Positions 1 through 12,017 are shown, counted from the first letter of the stretch. The stretch: 64,000 nt of DNA from Mantis religiosa (GCA_030765055.1 CM060957.1:197467835-197531834); one strand, 5' to 3'. Notes: a model not told the origin generated them from the sequence alone. Numbers and translations: made by a program.

Positions 1-1055
1 AGTGGTGCTGACTGCTCTAAACACGTTGTTAAAGTATTCATAAAGATTTCAAATTTTTCATCTATTGTTTTAGCTTCATGTACATTTCTGAACGGTGCTA
101 GTTTAAGGTTGTTTTTTAATATTGTTAATGTATCTTTATTTAGAATTCTTTTTACTTCGCTCATTTGTTTGAATTTTAAAGTTTGTTTGTTTAAGGTTTT
201 CCTTTCTATTAATTGTCCAAAATCGTCACTGATACCTCTGTTTGTTAGTGACAAGTATAAGTCCTCCCTATTTAGGTTAGTATATATGTGGTCAATATAA
301 GTGGATATATGTTGAGTAACTCTAGTTGGTCCTGATTCTATTAGGTTCAAATTACACCTTTCCATTAGCTCTAACAGTGATGTTTTCTTTTTACTTTCTG
401 TTAAGATATCTGTATTAAAGTCTCCTATTACAATGATTTTATTATTTTTTATAACGACACTAAGGTACGTTTCAAGTTTTTGTAAAAAAATATTTTGTCG
501 GCCTTTGGTGGGCTGTAAACCCCTAGTATGATAAGTTTTGTTGTTTATAGAATAATTTCAGTTGCTGACAGTTCACCACACATTTCCTCACAGTATTTCT
601 TACTGTCAACTTTGTTAAATTTGTATTTTTCTTAGTATATATTACAACCCCCCACTCTTATGAGTTTCTCTGCAGTAACTAGTGGCTAGGACGTAATTTT
701 CATAGCAGTTTGCATTCATTTCGCTATCTTTTAACCCATGTTCTGAAAATACTAAAATATTTGGTTGTAAATCAAGGATCAGTTGCCCAATTGTTGCTCT
801 CTTGTTTGCGGTGTACTGAATATTTTGCAGTTGCTCTAAATTATGTATCAGTTCATACCAAACTCTACTTTTCTGAACTATATTCAAATTGTGTTTTTCA
901 CAAAAACATGCAACATTTATACTGGTGAACTCCACTGCACTATTAACAAATATACTTACTTCTCCATAACGTAATCTAGTTCTACCAAACCTGGAACATA
1001 ATATATACCTATGGTTCCTCACACTTTTAGCTCTGCTGTGCTCTGTTAGCAAATT
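1..1055 (-). pseudogene. Non-LTR retrotransposon endonuclease fragment
   Basis: Read on the minus strand this is the 5' part of a LINE ORF2: an apurinic-type endonuclease that would nick target DNA for reverse transcription. The open stretch 642-1052 carries a start typical of the domain (ILVFSEHGLKDSEM). After stops the same protein continues through 'KIIVIGDFNTDIL' (about 380-450), the metal-binding GDFN motif, and 'TRVTQHISTYIDHIYTN' (about 290-345), the usual distal endonuclease block. RT would lie to the left, outside the window. Frameshifts and stops show it is dead. The style (SEH, GDFNTD, YIDHIYTN) suggests the CR1/L2 group, but the clade is inferred. Confidence 0.8.
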
Positions 1056-1239
1056 ATCAACATATTACAATTCTAATCTTGTATATGCATACTTACCTCC
1101 TCCATTTTATTGGAAATAGTGATGATTTCGAAGGTGGCTAGGATGCACTGTTTTACTTCCTGATGTATGTGTAGGCAATATGAACTACACAAAAGTGAAT
1201 CGAGAATATATTGACACATTGCTTCACTCACACTATTTA

Positions 1240-1284
1240 TTCACAGGACATGTTTCAAGAGCTCTTGCTCCTATCATCAGCTGG
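1240..1284 (-). ncRNA. Hammerhead-ribozyme-like motif in PLE A1
   Basis: The minus strand reads CAG-CTGATGA (1274-1280), then a six-pair stem II closed by an AAGA loop with one extra U at its base, then GAAA (1253-1256), then a two-pair stem III (AC-AT-GT), cleavage triplet GTC and CTG pairing back to CAG. This matches the hammerhead consensus CUGANGA...GAAA...NUH, in the minimal form (2-bp stem III) described from Penelope-like elements. The motif overlaps the last codons of the ORF (ADDRSKSS-stop). Self-cleavage is inferred; the extra U is an oddity shared by all copies. Confidence 0.65.
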
Positions 1285-3100
1285 TAATCGATTAGTGCAA
1301 GTTGTAGTGGTTTCCTCTTTCTCCGTATTGTCAATAGATGGCGTGATGTACTTGTCAAAGATGTCCGGTGGTGGAGTTTCAAAATTCATGACTCAATGAC
1401 GAATTTTGTTAATGAAGATTTTTTCCCATACGGAAAGGTCTGTGGGGTGATTAGCATATTTTATTAGAGATGTTTCTAAGTTGATGTCATGTTTAGTATT
1501 CAAAAAATGAAAGACCACTGCTGATTTTTCTGTTTCACCACTTTTAATGTTTCTTAATTGTTCTTTACTTCTGATGTTAATATTTCTTTTTGTTTTTCCT
1601 ATATAAATTTTAGGGCAAGTTTCACATTTGATCTCATAGATTCCTGGTTTTTCTTTGGTAGTGATTGAATTTTTGGGAGGGCCTTTTAACAAATTTCTGA
1701 TATTAAACCTATTTTGAGGTGCAAGAGCTACGTTGCGTTTTGAGAAGAGTTTTTGGAATTTATTATAGGCTGATGGGTGGAAGGTGAATTTTTTAAAAAG
1801 TTTTTTCTCTTTTTCTCCTGTAGGTTCTAGGGTGGTGGTTTCTTTTATTTTCTTAGCTTTGTTGAGTCTGTTAACTGTTTTGTCTACTAAATTTGGGTTG
1901 AAACCGTTGGATATAGCTACTTTTTTTATGTGTAGGTATTCTTCTTGATAATCTTCTCTGTTTAGTGGAAAGTTGATCATCCGAAAAATTAAACTGTGGA
2001 AAATGGCATGTTGGTGTTGTTTTGGGTTGAAACTGTTGTTCTTAATATAATTATCTGTGTGTGTCGGTTTCCTGTAAATACCAAAAGTGAGTTTGTTGTT
2101 CATTTTTTTGATCTTGATGTCCAAAAAGGGAAGTACACCATCCTCTTTTGTTTCCAATGTAAATTTTATAGCTGGATTTTGTATATTCAAAAGTCTAAGA
2201 CCATCTTGTATGAGTTTTTTAGGTACTATTGCAAAAATGTTGTCAACATAGCGATACCACACTTTGAAATAATTTGGAAAAGTTTTTGTGATATGTGTTT
2301 CAAAAGCACTCATAAATAAGTCTGCCAAGAAGGGAGACAATGGGTTGCCCATAGCTAGGCCTGTTTTTTGTTTATAGATCTGTCCATTAAAGCTGAAAAA
2401 ATTTTGATACAAAATTTCTGTAAGTTGTGAAAGTTCTTCTATTTTTTCAGATGCTATTTGTATTGATTCCAGCCATTTTTTGAGAAGTGGAATAAGCTCA
2501 TTGGTAGGTATACTTGGATATAAAGAAATGATGTCAAAGGAAACTAAAGCATCTGTAGAGTTGATCACTGTGTCGTTCAGGAGATTTAACAATTCGAACG
2601 AGTTTTTGATACTTAGATTTTCAAATATTGTGAAGGATCTGAAGATTTGAACCAGCGATTTTGATAGTTGGTAACTGGGTGCATCAATGTTATTAATTAT
2701 TGGTCTGAGGGTAATTTCAAGTTTATGTATTTTGGGTAAACCATATATGTATGGTGTTTTTGGACTGTGTATTTTATTGTTCAGTTTATCTTTTTTAGTC
2801 ATGATTTTACTGTTTTTAATTGCTAATTCCACAGATTTGCATGCTTTCTTTAATGGATTGTTTTCTAGTTTAACAAATTCATTTCCATTTATAAGGTTGT
2901 CCATTTTTTTTGCGATAGTCTTCTCCGTGCAATATTACTATTTTGTTACCCTTGTCTGCTTTTGTGTGGACTACCGGTTTTTCATTTATATTTTTGATTA
3001 ACTTTTATATGAATCTCTTTTTGAATTTGCATTTTGAAAATGATCTAGTTTCTATGCACTGTGTTCTAATCGTAGATTTTTTATTATCGGGCAATTTATA
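1262..3100 (-). pseudogene. Penelope RT + GIY-YIG polyprotein (A1)
   Basis: The longest open stretch is 1393-2904 (503 aa). RT landmarks in order are 'YIYGLPKIHK', 'LVSFDIISLYPSIP', 'GLAMGNPLSPFLADLFMS' and a catalytic box that reads YVDN where the sister copy A2 has YVDD, so the second catalytic Asp is lost. Then come 'FLDIKIKK', 'GIYRKPTHTDNYIK' and a C-terminal GIY-YIG domain ('GIYEIKCETCPKIYIGKTK'). The N-terminus (KADKGNK, about 2950) is separated by a one-base slip in an A8 run near 2905. A TGA at 1393 removes the last ~45 codons, which are otherwise readable to about 1262 and end in '...DDRSKSS'. The element is therefore inactive, though little diverged from A2. Confidence 0.9.
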
Positions 3101-3117
3101 TATCACTATTCATGTAT

Positions 3118-4272
3118 CAATCAAAATTTTTTCAGCTTCAATGGACAGATCTATAAACAGAAAACAGGCCTAGCTATGGGCAACCCATTGTCTCCCTTCT
3201 TGGCAGATTTATTTATGAGTGCTTTTGAAACACATATCACAAAAACTTTTCCAAATTATTTCAAAGTGTGGTATCGCTATGTTGACGACATTTTTGCAAT
3301 AGTACCTAAAAAACTCATACAAGATGGTCTTAGACTTTTGAATATACAAAATCCAGCTATAACATTTACATTGGAAACAAAAGAGAATGGTGTGCTCCCC
3401 TTTTTGGACATCAAGATCAAAAAAATGAACAACACACTCACTTTTGGTATTTACAGGAAACCAACACACTTAGATAATTATATTAAGACCAACAGTTTCA
3501 ACCCAAAACAACACCAACATGCCATATTCAGCAGTTTAATCTTTCGGATGATCAACTTTCCACTAAACAGAGAAGATTATCAAGAAGAATACCTACACAT
3601 AAAAAAGGTAGCTATAACCAACGGTTTCAACCCAAATTTAGTAGACAAAACAGTTAACAGACTCAACAAAGCTAAGAAAATAAAAGAAACCACCACCCTA
3701 GAACCTACAGGAGAAAAAGAGAAAAAACTTTTTAAAAAATTCACCTTCCACCCATCAGCCTATAATAAATTCCAAAAAAACTTCTCAAAACGCAACATAA
3801 CTCTTACACCTCAAAATAGGTTTAATATCAGAAATCTGTTAAAAGGCCCTCCTAAAAATTCAATCACTACCAAAGAAAAACCAGGAATCTATGAGATCAA
3901 ATGTGAAACTTGCCCTAAAATTTATATAGGAAAAACAAAAAAAATATTAACATCAGAACTAAAGAACATATAAGAAACATTAAAAATGGTGAAACAGAAA
4001 AATCAGCAGTGGCCTTTCATTTTTTAAATACTAAACATGACATGAACTTAGAAACATCTCTAATAAAATATGTTAATCACCCCATAGACCTTCCCGTATG
4101 GGAAAAAATCTTCATTAACAAAATTCGTCATAGAGTCATGAATTTTGAAACTCCACCATCGGATATCTTTGACAAGTACATCACGCCATCTATTGACAAT
4201 ACAAAGAAAGAGGAAACCACTACAACTTGCACTAATCGAGTACCAGCTGATGGTAGGAGCAAGAGCTCTTGA
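3118..4272 (+). pseudogene. Penelope RT palm + GIY-YIG fragment (A2)
   Basis: The open frame 3176-3973 retains 'GNPLSPFLADLF', the intact catalytic 'YVDDIFAIV', 'FLDIKIKK', 'GIYRKPTHLDNYIK' and GIY...YIGKTK. A one-base loss inside the GIY-YIG domain (about 3945-3955) shifts the frame. The C-terminus resumes in another frame at about 4009-4272 (AFHFLNTKHD...VWEKIFINKIRHRVMNFETPP...RSKSS). RT regions upstream of the palm were never copied, so this copy cannot work. Confidence 0.88.
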
Positions 4273-4284
4273 AACATGTCCTGT
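4243..4284 (+). ncRNA. Hammerhead-like motif in PLE A2 (core-mutated)
   Basis: Same layout as in A1: CAG, CTGATGG (4247-4253), stem II with AAGA loop, GAAA (4271-4274), ACATGTC, CTG. The last base of the CUGANGA box is G instead of A, a change at an invariant core position (A9), so this copy is probably inactive as a ribozyme. It overlaps codons for ADGRSKSS-stop. Confidence 0.5.
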
Positions 4285-4346
4285 GAATAAACAGTGTGAG
4301 TGAAGCAATGTGTCAATATCTTCTTGATTCACTTTTGTGCTAATTT

Positions 4347-5637
4347 GTGCTTCACTGTCCCTACGCTTCTTTCAAGTTTATACTTTGAATATGAACTACC
4401 TTTAGGTACCTTTGTAACTTGCCATACTGTGGTTTGAGGAACTTGCTACATCTCATAGTTGATTTATTAGAATTACAGAGATAAACGTTCCAAATCTGAT
4501 CCATATCCGCTTCTGACACAGCAGGACATGCACTGCTTTTCTCTTTGCTAAAATGAGTATCCAGAAATTATGTGTACCATCTGCAAATATAGCTGTCGGA
4601 AGGAGGCTCCTTCCCGTATTTTGCCTGAAAATGGCACTGGACTTTTGTAACGAATTGGTGTTGATGATATTCAAAACTGTAAAGAGCGTTCTCCTTACCA
4701 CTAATCCCCAATTTGTTAAACACTGCTTTTACTGCCATCTGGTGGTAACATATGTTCTACAGTTGATGTATAACAGAACTTGGACAGTTTGTCTAACCAT
4801 TACTACAACAATAAAAATGGTATATATTGCACATTCTCAAAAAAAAAAGAAGATGAAGAAATCACGAAACCCTGAGAATTATTTACACTGACCCTCTATT
4901 TAATTTAAGAAACATTTGTATTTAAACCTCCATTTCAATGTCAGATAAAATGATATGGCTTTCAGATTTCTGTACAAGTTCCAGCAAATTCAAATGACTG
5001 GTAACATATACAGATCAGATACTAATTTTTAAGTGGAGAATACGTAAAAGAATAATTTACACTGACAAAACATTGTGCTGGACACATAGGCAACCAGGCA
5101 AACCTGCGAGGTGGAAAAATACAAATATTTACATATACATAATTATTTTCTGGAAAGTCATAGGTGTAACACCTGAAAAAGAAAATTAGAGGACAGGAAA
5201 TGGTAATGAGCTAATGCGGATTGTTTTTTAGGTATCCCACGTTGAATGAAGTCCATAGTTCTATAGAAATACCCTGTTCCACTACTATGAGTTATGTCAT
5301 ATAGTTTTGGGAGACACTTCACAACACATCGTCACTGCAGGTTTAAAATTACTGCTTTAAGTTTGTCTAACATGGACCTAGCTGTCACAAGTATTGTAAA
5401 TTTTTAGGTTGTGGCTTTCAAAGAAAGAAGGAAAAAAAATTGTCTTTGCTTCCTGCTTGAGCTTGATAGTCGTACTTAGTGTTTTAAAGCAGGGAAGCGG
5501 ATGAAGAACATGTTCAAGTGCACTGTGCTCCTCGGCATTGCTTAGAAAAGCCTGTACTGAAGAGCTGATGAAAAGTTTGAAAGTGGAGTTTGTAGCTTTT
5601 TACAACACATAACGTCTGGGAAAACAAGATATTCTAC
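4347..5637. other. Intergenic, no recognisable gene
   Basis: AT-rich sequence. A short minus-strand open frame (4453-4701) shows no motif I recognise. An A-rich tract lies near 4838-4860. No repeat family could be named. Confidence 0.5.
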
Positions 5638-5784
5638 ATTTCAATTCCTTTCTTGGAAGTGTTGAAAACAGTGTTGTTATGATAAATTATCTTTAAAGAG
5701 AGTCGATTAAAGACACTAGACAACACTTACTTTTAAATTTCTCCGGAACATGTTTCTGAGGCTTTGCCTCTATCATCAGCCAGC
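5638..5784 (-). mobile_element. Penelope-like family B 3' end
   Basis: Minus-strand remnant of the 3' terminus of a second PLE family. Sequence 5638-5740 matches, inverted, the 3' tail of the PLE at 57355-57445 (the CAACACTTAC... block and the ...TGTTTTCAACACTTCC block). The coding tail reads ADDRGKASETCSGEI then stop, homologous to AEDRGKVSETC at 57310. Confidence 0.75.
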
Positions 5785-5812
5785 AAGTGTTGTCTAGTGT
5801 CTTTAATCGACT
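5701..5812. repeat. 28-bp perfect inverted repeat flanking the PLE B1 ribozyme
   Basis: The arms 5701-5728 and 5785-5812 are exact reverse complements (AGTCGATTAAAGACACTAGA... ). One arm is the PLE-B 3'-terminal sequence. The other is a second terminus joined head to head, separated by 56 bp that hold the hammerhead motif. Confidence 0.85.
5743..5784 (-). ncRNA. Hammerhead-like motif in PLE B1
   Basis: The minus strand reads GCTGG, CTGATGA (5773-5779), a GAGGC/GCCTC stem II with an AAA loop, GAAA (5753-5756), ACATGT stem III, cleavage-type triplet GTT, then CCGG pairing with CTGG. All consensus core bases are present. The motif sits between the arms of a 28-bp perfect inverted repeat, which could extend stem I. 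Confidence 0.65.
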
Positions 5813-6029
5813 TTGTTTAAAGTTAATTTATTCTACATTTGTTAACTTTCGCAAATCCACTAAAAACTTGTTAATTACGAGAGTAGCTGTTGTACCTGAC
5901 CTTCATGGACGTAATCCATGTGGCCCTGACCATTACAACTCTACCAGACGGCAATGCGGACAGAGTTAAATACGTCACAATGCTTTACGCTACATTGGAA
6001 AGCAAAATTTAATTTAAAATACTGAGATT

Positions 6030-6900
6030 TTATTCTTCCAACATTCACTGAAACATGGACATGTCAGAAGAAACTTGTTCTCACAAGATTTATGAAACTT
6101 GTTCAGGACAATGAGGCTAACACAATCAGTTTGTTTTGCTCAATTGAACACTTCACACACAAAACAACTTTAACTAATCAACATAAATTATTATAACTAC
6201 CACCACCATACATCAAAACATGCCTATTTTATCACACTACCAAACATTTAACATCAGAATTATTCTAACCTCAAGTAGAACTTTGGAGGTAGATCACTCA
6301 GCCAAAAACATTAAAAATTTGAATTACCGTTCTTATATATGCGTATTACCTCACACTATTGATATTTTCCACAGATCTATTTTCTTCTTCTTTACTGAGT
6401 GTAGCTTACTTTGTTGTGTTAAATTATCATTGCGAAAGCAGTTTACCCTGTTGTACACAGACTAAATTAAAACAACTGCCGGATTGGTTACTGAAGTTAA
6501 ATTTGTAGGTTTATGTGCTAACAATGCTAACTGCAATTTTGGGGTATTAGTAAGTAAAGATAAAAACAATGTTTACACTAATAGAAATTAAATTGTTATT
6601 TCAGACCAGTCGTGTGTAGGCCTAATTCTGGACAGGATGAGTCAGGCTAAAAAGTACAATGCCATAGCCGGGATTTGACTTACGTATTGTAAGTTTACAT
6701 TTCCGACATTCACTGAAACATGAAAATGCTAAAGTTATGATCCGAGGAAATTTGTTCTAACGAGATTTTTTAAACTAATTAAAGACAATTACATAAGACA
6801 ATAAGTAATTATTCTAACCTGAACTAGAACTTCGGATACAGACCACACAGCCAAGATTAATACTTATCTTCTTCTTGATTTACAGCAATATGTAATCACG
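6030..6900 (+). repeat. Diverged direct duplication
   Basis: Segments near 6035-6300 and 6705-6865 share ordered blocks: 'CATTCACTGAAACATG', 'TTGTTCT..C.AGAT', then 'ATTATTCTAACCT.AA.TAGAACTT.GGA' and 'CA.CCAA'. The blocks lie in the same order and orientation. This looks like an old tandem duplication of non-coding sequence, with a SINE between the copies. Confidence 0.5.
6588..6680 (-). mobile_element. tRNA-derived SINE (family 3), 3' part
   Basis: The minus strand reads a B-box-like GTCAAATCCCGGC, then 'TATGGCATTGTACTTTTTAG', CCTGACTCATCCTGTCC and a tail also present at 28232-28300. The same body recurs near 9262, 9528, 23327, 23402 and 28425. Confidence 0.6.
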
Positions 6901-7429
6901 CGGTCAGTTTGTTCATTTCACGGCCTTGTAAATTATATAGTCAACGACCTCTGGTAAAGATACCTAGCCCGAAGAGTTGTACTTACTAGAGTTGTGAGCC
7001 AACCTTATCATAAAATAATGTTCTACTAGCAGAAATAGCTTCTTGTATATTGACAGGTATGATATTTGTTTGTTCATTCGTTGGATAACAACCGTGAGCA
7101 AAGCTCAGGAATATTGTACACGTTACACATTTATGGTGAAATAGTACTTTCAACATATTAGAATTTAGTTTCTTATTTGCTATCCAAAGGGGATTTGCAG
7201 CTGCAAGATCCTATATATGAGGATTACACAGTGTAATTTTTCTTTTAAAGTTCATCTGTTTTAAGGCGGGTGCTTGGATTGTAGGATTCCAAAGTGATAA
7301 CATTTACACCAAAGGTAATTAGTTTAGCTTACTAGCTTTCATTTTTGGGCACCATTCTTTGTTTTACTATATTTACACTAGATGAGTGTAGTGTGGTGTG
7401 GATGATTGTTAAATGGTGCTGGTTGCTTC

Positions 7430-8215
7430 AGACTTAATCTGGGTAGTGGCAGTCGTGAATTCCGAGGGTTTGCACGTTAATATTATATTGGAGAAACTAG
7501 CTTCTGTGCGGTCATTACTGACGTCACAAAACCGTACAAATCTTTCTTCAACTCGTCCCTCTGGAGTGACGAAAAGAACAGTTGGTAGTTGAGATTTATT
7601 TGATACATCAGTGGTTTCGACTATGTTGACTGATACAAAACTTGTCTCACTCACTTCATTCTTTATTTCATTAATTAAAACAACAGAAATTCACTCAATA
7701 ATGTCATTTTCAATCACATTTGACGTTCCTGAAAAAACAATTTAGACAGAAATTGTTCCTCTAACTTATCATTTGTTTGAACTATTAGGTGTAAGAATTC
7801 TACGTAGTTATCTCTGTTATCCGAATTTCCGGACTCGTTATAACCCTAAATGGGAGTTCTTGCTCAGCTAAATAACAAACAACACTTCTCAATCCCCCCA
7901 TTAAATATTTATTTTTACATCTTTACCATTCTTTTCAACTGAGTTCTTAAATGTGTCACTCAAAGAAGTGTCAATTCTTGTTTTTCCAAACTTAAGTAAC
8001 ATTACAGTGGAAGGAATATTAGATTATGAATTTTCATGATGAATTCTCAAGATATTCATACTGCTGATGCCATCTGTCGTCCATGTATTCTTTTCATCAG
8101 ACAAAACAAGACATGGCCAACAAAATAGTTTCAATAATTTGTCACTACGACTCAGCCAAGGAAACTCGTTATACCAACAGATACTAAAATGTCTAAAAAT
8201 GTCTGCGTGATTTAG
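7430..8215 (-). pseudogene. hAT transposase fragment (ZMYM1-like)
   Basis: The clearest open stretch, 7409-7654, encodes 'ETTDVSNKSQLPTVLFVTPE' followed by a 'GRVEERFVRFCDVSNDRT' block. This is the hallmark of hAT transposases related to ZMYM1/DUF4371 proteins, including the first catalytic-domain segment. Upstream on the minus strand, with several stops, 'YNEFPWLSRSDKLLKLFCWPC' and 'FGKTRIDTSLSDTF' (about 7950-8190) match the N-terminal TTF-type zinc region and the following domain of the same family. 'NRDNYVEFLHLIVQ' (about 7770-7820) links them. The catalytic core and both terminal repeats are missing. Confidence 0.75.
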
Positions 8216-9261
8216 TTTTTAAAGTTGTAAGTGCCAAAGTAGGCCTTACTGTTGAAATTATATGACATTTCCACCAAAAAAATGCAAACTTGAGGACGAA
8301 TTTAGATCACACAATCACAGTCACTTTTACACACAAATTATGATGCCATTCTTCTTATTGTACTTTTAACATTAATTCATTCACAATGTTATTGTGATAA
8401 TGAAGAATTAACACTGAAGCTTAAGTTTGGCCTTTTCACTGCAGTCATAACTATTGTGCTATAAAGAAGTAAAAGAAGTCCCTTCCCACTCAAATCTGTA
8501 AGCTCTGAGATTGCTGGTGAGCGTCATTGGCAAAATGGCGAACTATTTAGAACTGCAGCATGCTAGATGACTGGCCTCAGGGGATCTGTCACAAATTAAC
8601 GCGATTGAAATCTGAAAGTGAAATCACTTGGACTTCCCATTATTCTTTGAACAAAAATTAGTATAAAATTTGGATATACTTAATCAGCTGGCAGCAGAGG
8701 TAACATTAATGCCACATTACTTTAAGTGTAATAAATGTGTAAAATGTTATGTCATTGGTATTTTCTATTTCTAATGTCAACAATGTCTGCGGTGTTGTTT
8801 GATTATTTGTCAGGTCCCACTGAGAGCAAAGCTGAGAGACACTAAACATATCTTACATTTATTGTTCATGCATCAGTAATATATCACCACCACAAGTACA
8901 CTGGTACCTATAACTTTGTTTTTGTTTTAATCTTAATTTATGTAATAACACTGAAATCTTGTTAACCTCCAAAATGTTACTAAAATTAGGCAAAGGAGTC
9001 AACCTTGTATATACTTTTCTTTTAGTAACAATGGCACTCCACTTTCTGAAATACTTCTTTTTATTCTATACTCCAAAATGTTGCGTATTAACTCAGAACA
9101 TACATTAGAGTAAGTCAGTGATAATGTCAAACATAAAATCATGGTTGCATGCAATCTGACTTGTGTATTACAAATTTAATTGCTAAAAGGAATATTAAAG
9201 AATTTCTCCAGATCGTCTGCAGGGTGAGTATTTACAATCATTTTAAAACTTTGGTGATGAT
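8216..9261. other. Intergenic, nothing recognised
   Basis: AT-rich DNA without long frames or repeats that I could name. Confidence 0.5.
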
Positions 9262-9355
9262 AGAGTCAACCTGAAATATTCAATGCCACAGCTGGGATTT
9301 GAACCATGGATCTCCTGTTGTCCGTCCAGTCGTTCTTACCCATTGAGCGACCATG
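9262..9355 (-). mobile_element. tRNA-derived SINE (family 3)
   Basis: The minus strand reads a tRNA-like head (GGCCATGG.CGCTCAATGGG..), a B box (GGTTCAAATCCC) and the family tail (GGCATTGAA....TTGACTCTATC). Confidence 0.65.
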
Positions 9356-9527
9356 GCCAACATTAAGTTCTCCAATTGACTCATATATTTTCCTGGTACA
9401 CCACTATGGGCCATCATATTTGAGATACACTGTTAGTGGCAACTTACTGTAGTAAGTACTTTAGTCCCAGGCTTCATTGTTAGGCTCTTATTATTTAAGC
9501 TAATTGATGAGAGTTAATTATTTTTCT

Positions 9528-9602
9528 CTCTAGCCATGGAGATCCATGGTTCAAGTCCTGGCCATGGCATTGAATTTTTCAACTTGACTCTATCTAAACC
9601 CT
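9528..9602 (+). mobile_element. tRNA-derived SINE (family 3), head-deleted
   Basis: Plus-strand copy: 'GCCATGG' joined to 'AGATCCATGGTTCAAGTCC' (B box), then GGCCATGGCATTGAA and TTGACTCTATCT. It forms an inverted pair with 9262-9355, spacer about 170 bp. Confidence 0.65.
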
Positions 9603-10762
<1,160 letters not shown>

Positions 10763-11049
10763 TTTTTTTTATTTTGGTTTATTGATATCAACAGCATGCT
10801 CCATTACAGGGTAATACTACATGCTTTATAGTTACATGTCCTATTTTGAATTAGTAATTGTACACATTACAACGATTTTACATTGGGTTATTCTCTGTTC
10901 TAGACACTATGTACATTAAATTGAGTCTATTCTTCTAGCTGATTTTTGGGAGTTTACAATTTATAATTATTTCACTCTAAATACTTTTTATATTTGTAGA
11001 AATGGTGCTTTATGGTTTAGTTAGTTGTAAGATTATAATGAAACCAGAG

Positions 11050-11990
11050 TAAGTTGATTGTATAGAGTTCACAATTTGTCATTATTACACTCCAGAAACT
11101 TCAGTCCATGTCCGTGATTTTTATAGAAGTTGCAAATTTTACGAATGACTTAAGGTGATTATTCGCAATCTTCTCGTTGGTGGTAGGCCATTTCCCTCCA
11201 TTGCTTGTTACACTTTTTGCCAACTCTAGTCTTTGTTTATCAAGTCTTCTGCAATTAAATATAGTTGATGGTCTGTTCTCAGCAAGGACAGAATGGGCTA
11301 TTCATTATTCTAAATTGTTATAAGTATGCATTTAATTTTCCATGGCCAGTTAACATTGTAGTGAGTTCTGGGGATATTGGAATCTTTTGACACAATCTGT
11401 TTTTCACTATTGGGAAGAACGCTTTAGTCACTGCACCTTTCGTTGTGTTCCTCCAGACTTTTTGTCACCTGTTGAGTCCATATTCCTTCGCTCTCGTTAC
11501 TATTACATCTTTTGATATTTTGTCGTACACTACTTCACTATATTTGATAGCAGCTCATTTTGCAAGCCTATCTGCTGATTCATTCCCTTTTATTCCACAG
11601 TGGCCTTTAACCCAGCCAAAGTGGATGATCCAATTTAAATGGTTTAGTGTAAGAAGTTTGTCTTTGATAGATGCAATTAGTCGATTTCTTTTCCAGTTGT
11701 GTCTCAGTAGATCTATAGTAATTCTGCTGTCATTGCTATTGCAACAGTTCTGTTTCTATCTATTGAACTGGCATAATAAACATCTTCTAATCTGTCTAGT
11801 ACTTTTAAAATAGCAAGTTGTTTGGCTTGATTGCAGTGGCCATGCAATTTGTATTTTAACTGGTGTGTCATAATTCTGTTTTCAAATATAATTCCTGCTG
11901 CACCAACTTTCTCCCCCATTTTACTTCCATCTGTGTATGCTTCCATTCTATATATGATATCTTTGTTCACCTGCTCAATCGTTGCCACTT
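11050..11990 (-). pseudogene. LINE ORF2 RNase H domain and C-terminus
   Basis: The frame 11713-11988 reads 'YRMEAYTDGSKMGEKVGAAG', the RNase H start with its first Asp. 'NQAKQLAILK' has Lys where the catalytic Glu is expected (QAEQ). Downstream in shifted frames are 'DLLRHNWKRN', then 'GWVKGHCGIKGNESADRLAK' (about 11560-11610), the last RNase H block. A cysteine-containing tail follows. RNase H in ORF2 points to the I or LOA clade rather than R1. Confidence 0.8.
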
Positions 11991-12017
11991 CGGCTTGATG
12001 CTGCCAGTGTTTTACTT

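Larger units (their letters stand above)
1188..3117 (-). mobile_element. Penelope-like element copy A1
   Basis: This is a nearly complete Penelope-like retroelement (PLE) on the minus strand. It runs from an N-terminal 'TKADKGNK' RT block near 2960 to a 3' terminus near 1188. The same terminus (CACTTTTGT-type end, read on the element's sense strand) recurs in copies A2 (about 4346) and A3 (54628), which defines the element boundary. The 5' end is truncated where the oppositely oriented copy A2 begins (about 3118). PLEs encode RT plus a GIY-YIG nuclease rather than an AP endonuclease or integrase. Confidence 0.85.
1188..4346. repeat. Large imperfect inverted repeat formed by PLE A1 and A2
   Basis: The 3' 1.2 kb of A1 (1188-2395, minus) and all of A2 (3118-4346, plus) are inverted copies separated by about 0.7 kb of A1-only sequence. 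This makes a snap-back structure. Confidence 0.85.
3118..4346 (+). mobile_element. Penelope-like element copy A2 (5'-truncated)
   Basis: This second copy of the A family, on the plus strand, starts abruptly inside RT ('QNFFSFNGQIYKQKTGLAMG', about 3118) and runs to the shared 3' terminus near 4346. It lies head to head with A1, which is common for PLE insertions: partial copies in inverted orientation share a junction. Protein identity to A1 over the overlap is about 95% by eye, so both are fairly young relatives. Confidence 0.85.

Noticed and set aside
4453..4891. Overlapping frames of 82 and 112 codons
   Set aside because: No recognisable motif, no splice or start context and a homopolymer end. 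Not supported as genes.
7409..7654. Small host gene
   Set aside because: The protein matches the hAT/ZMYM1-like transposase domain and the upstream part is full of stops, so it is a transposon relic.
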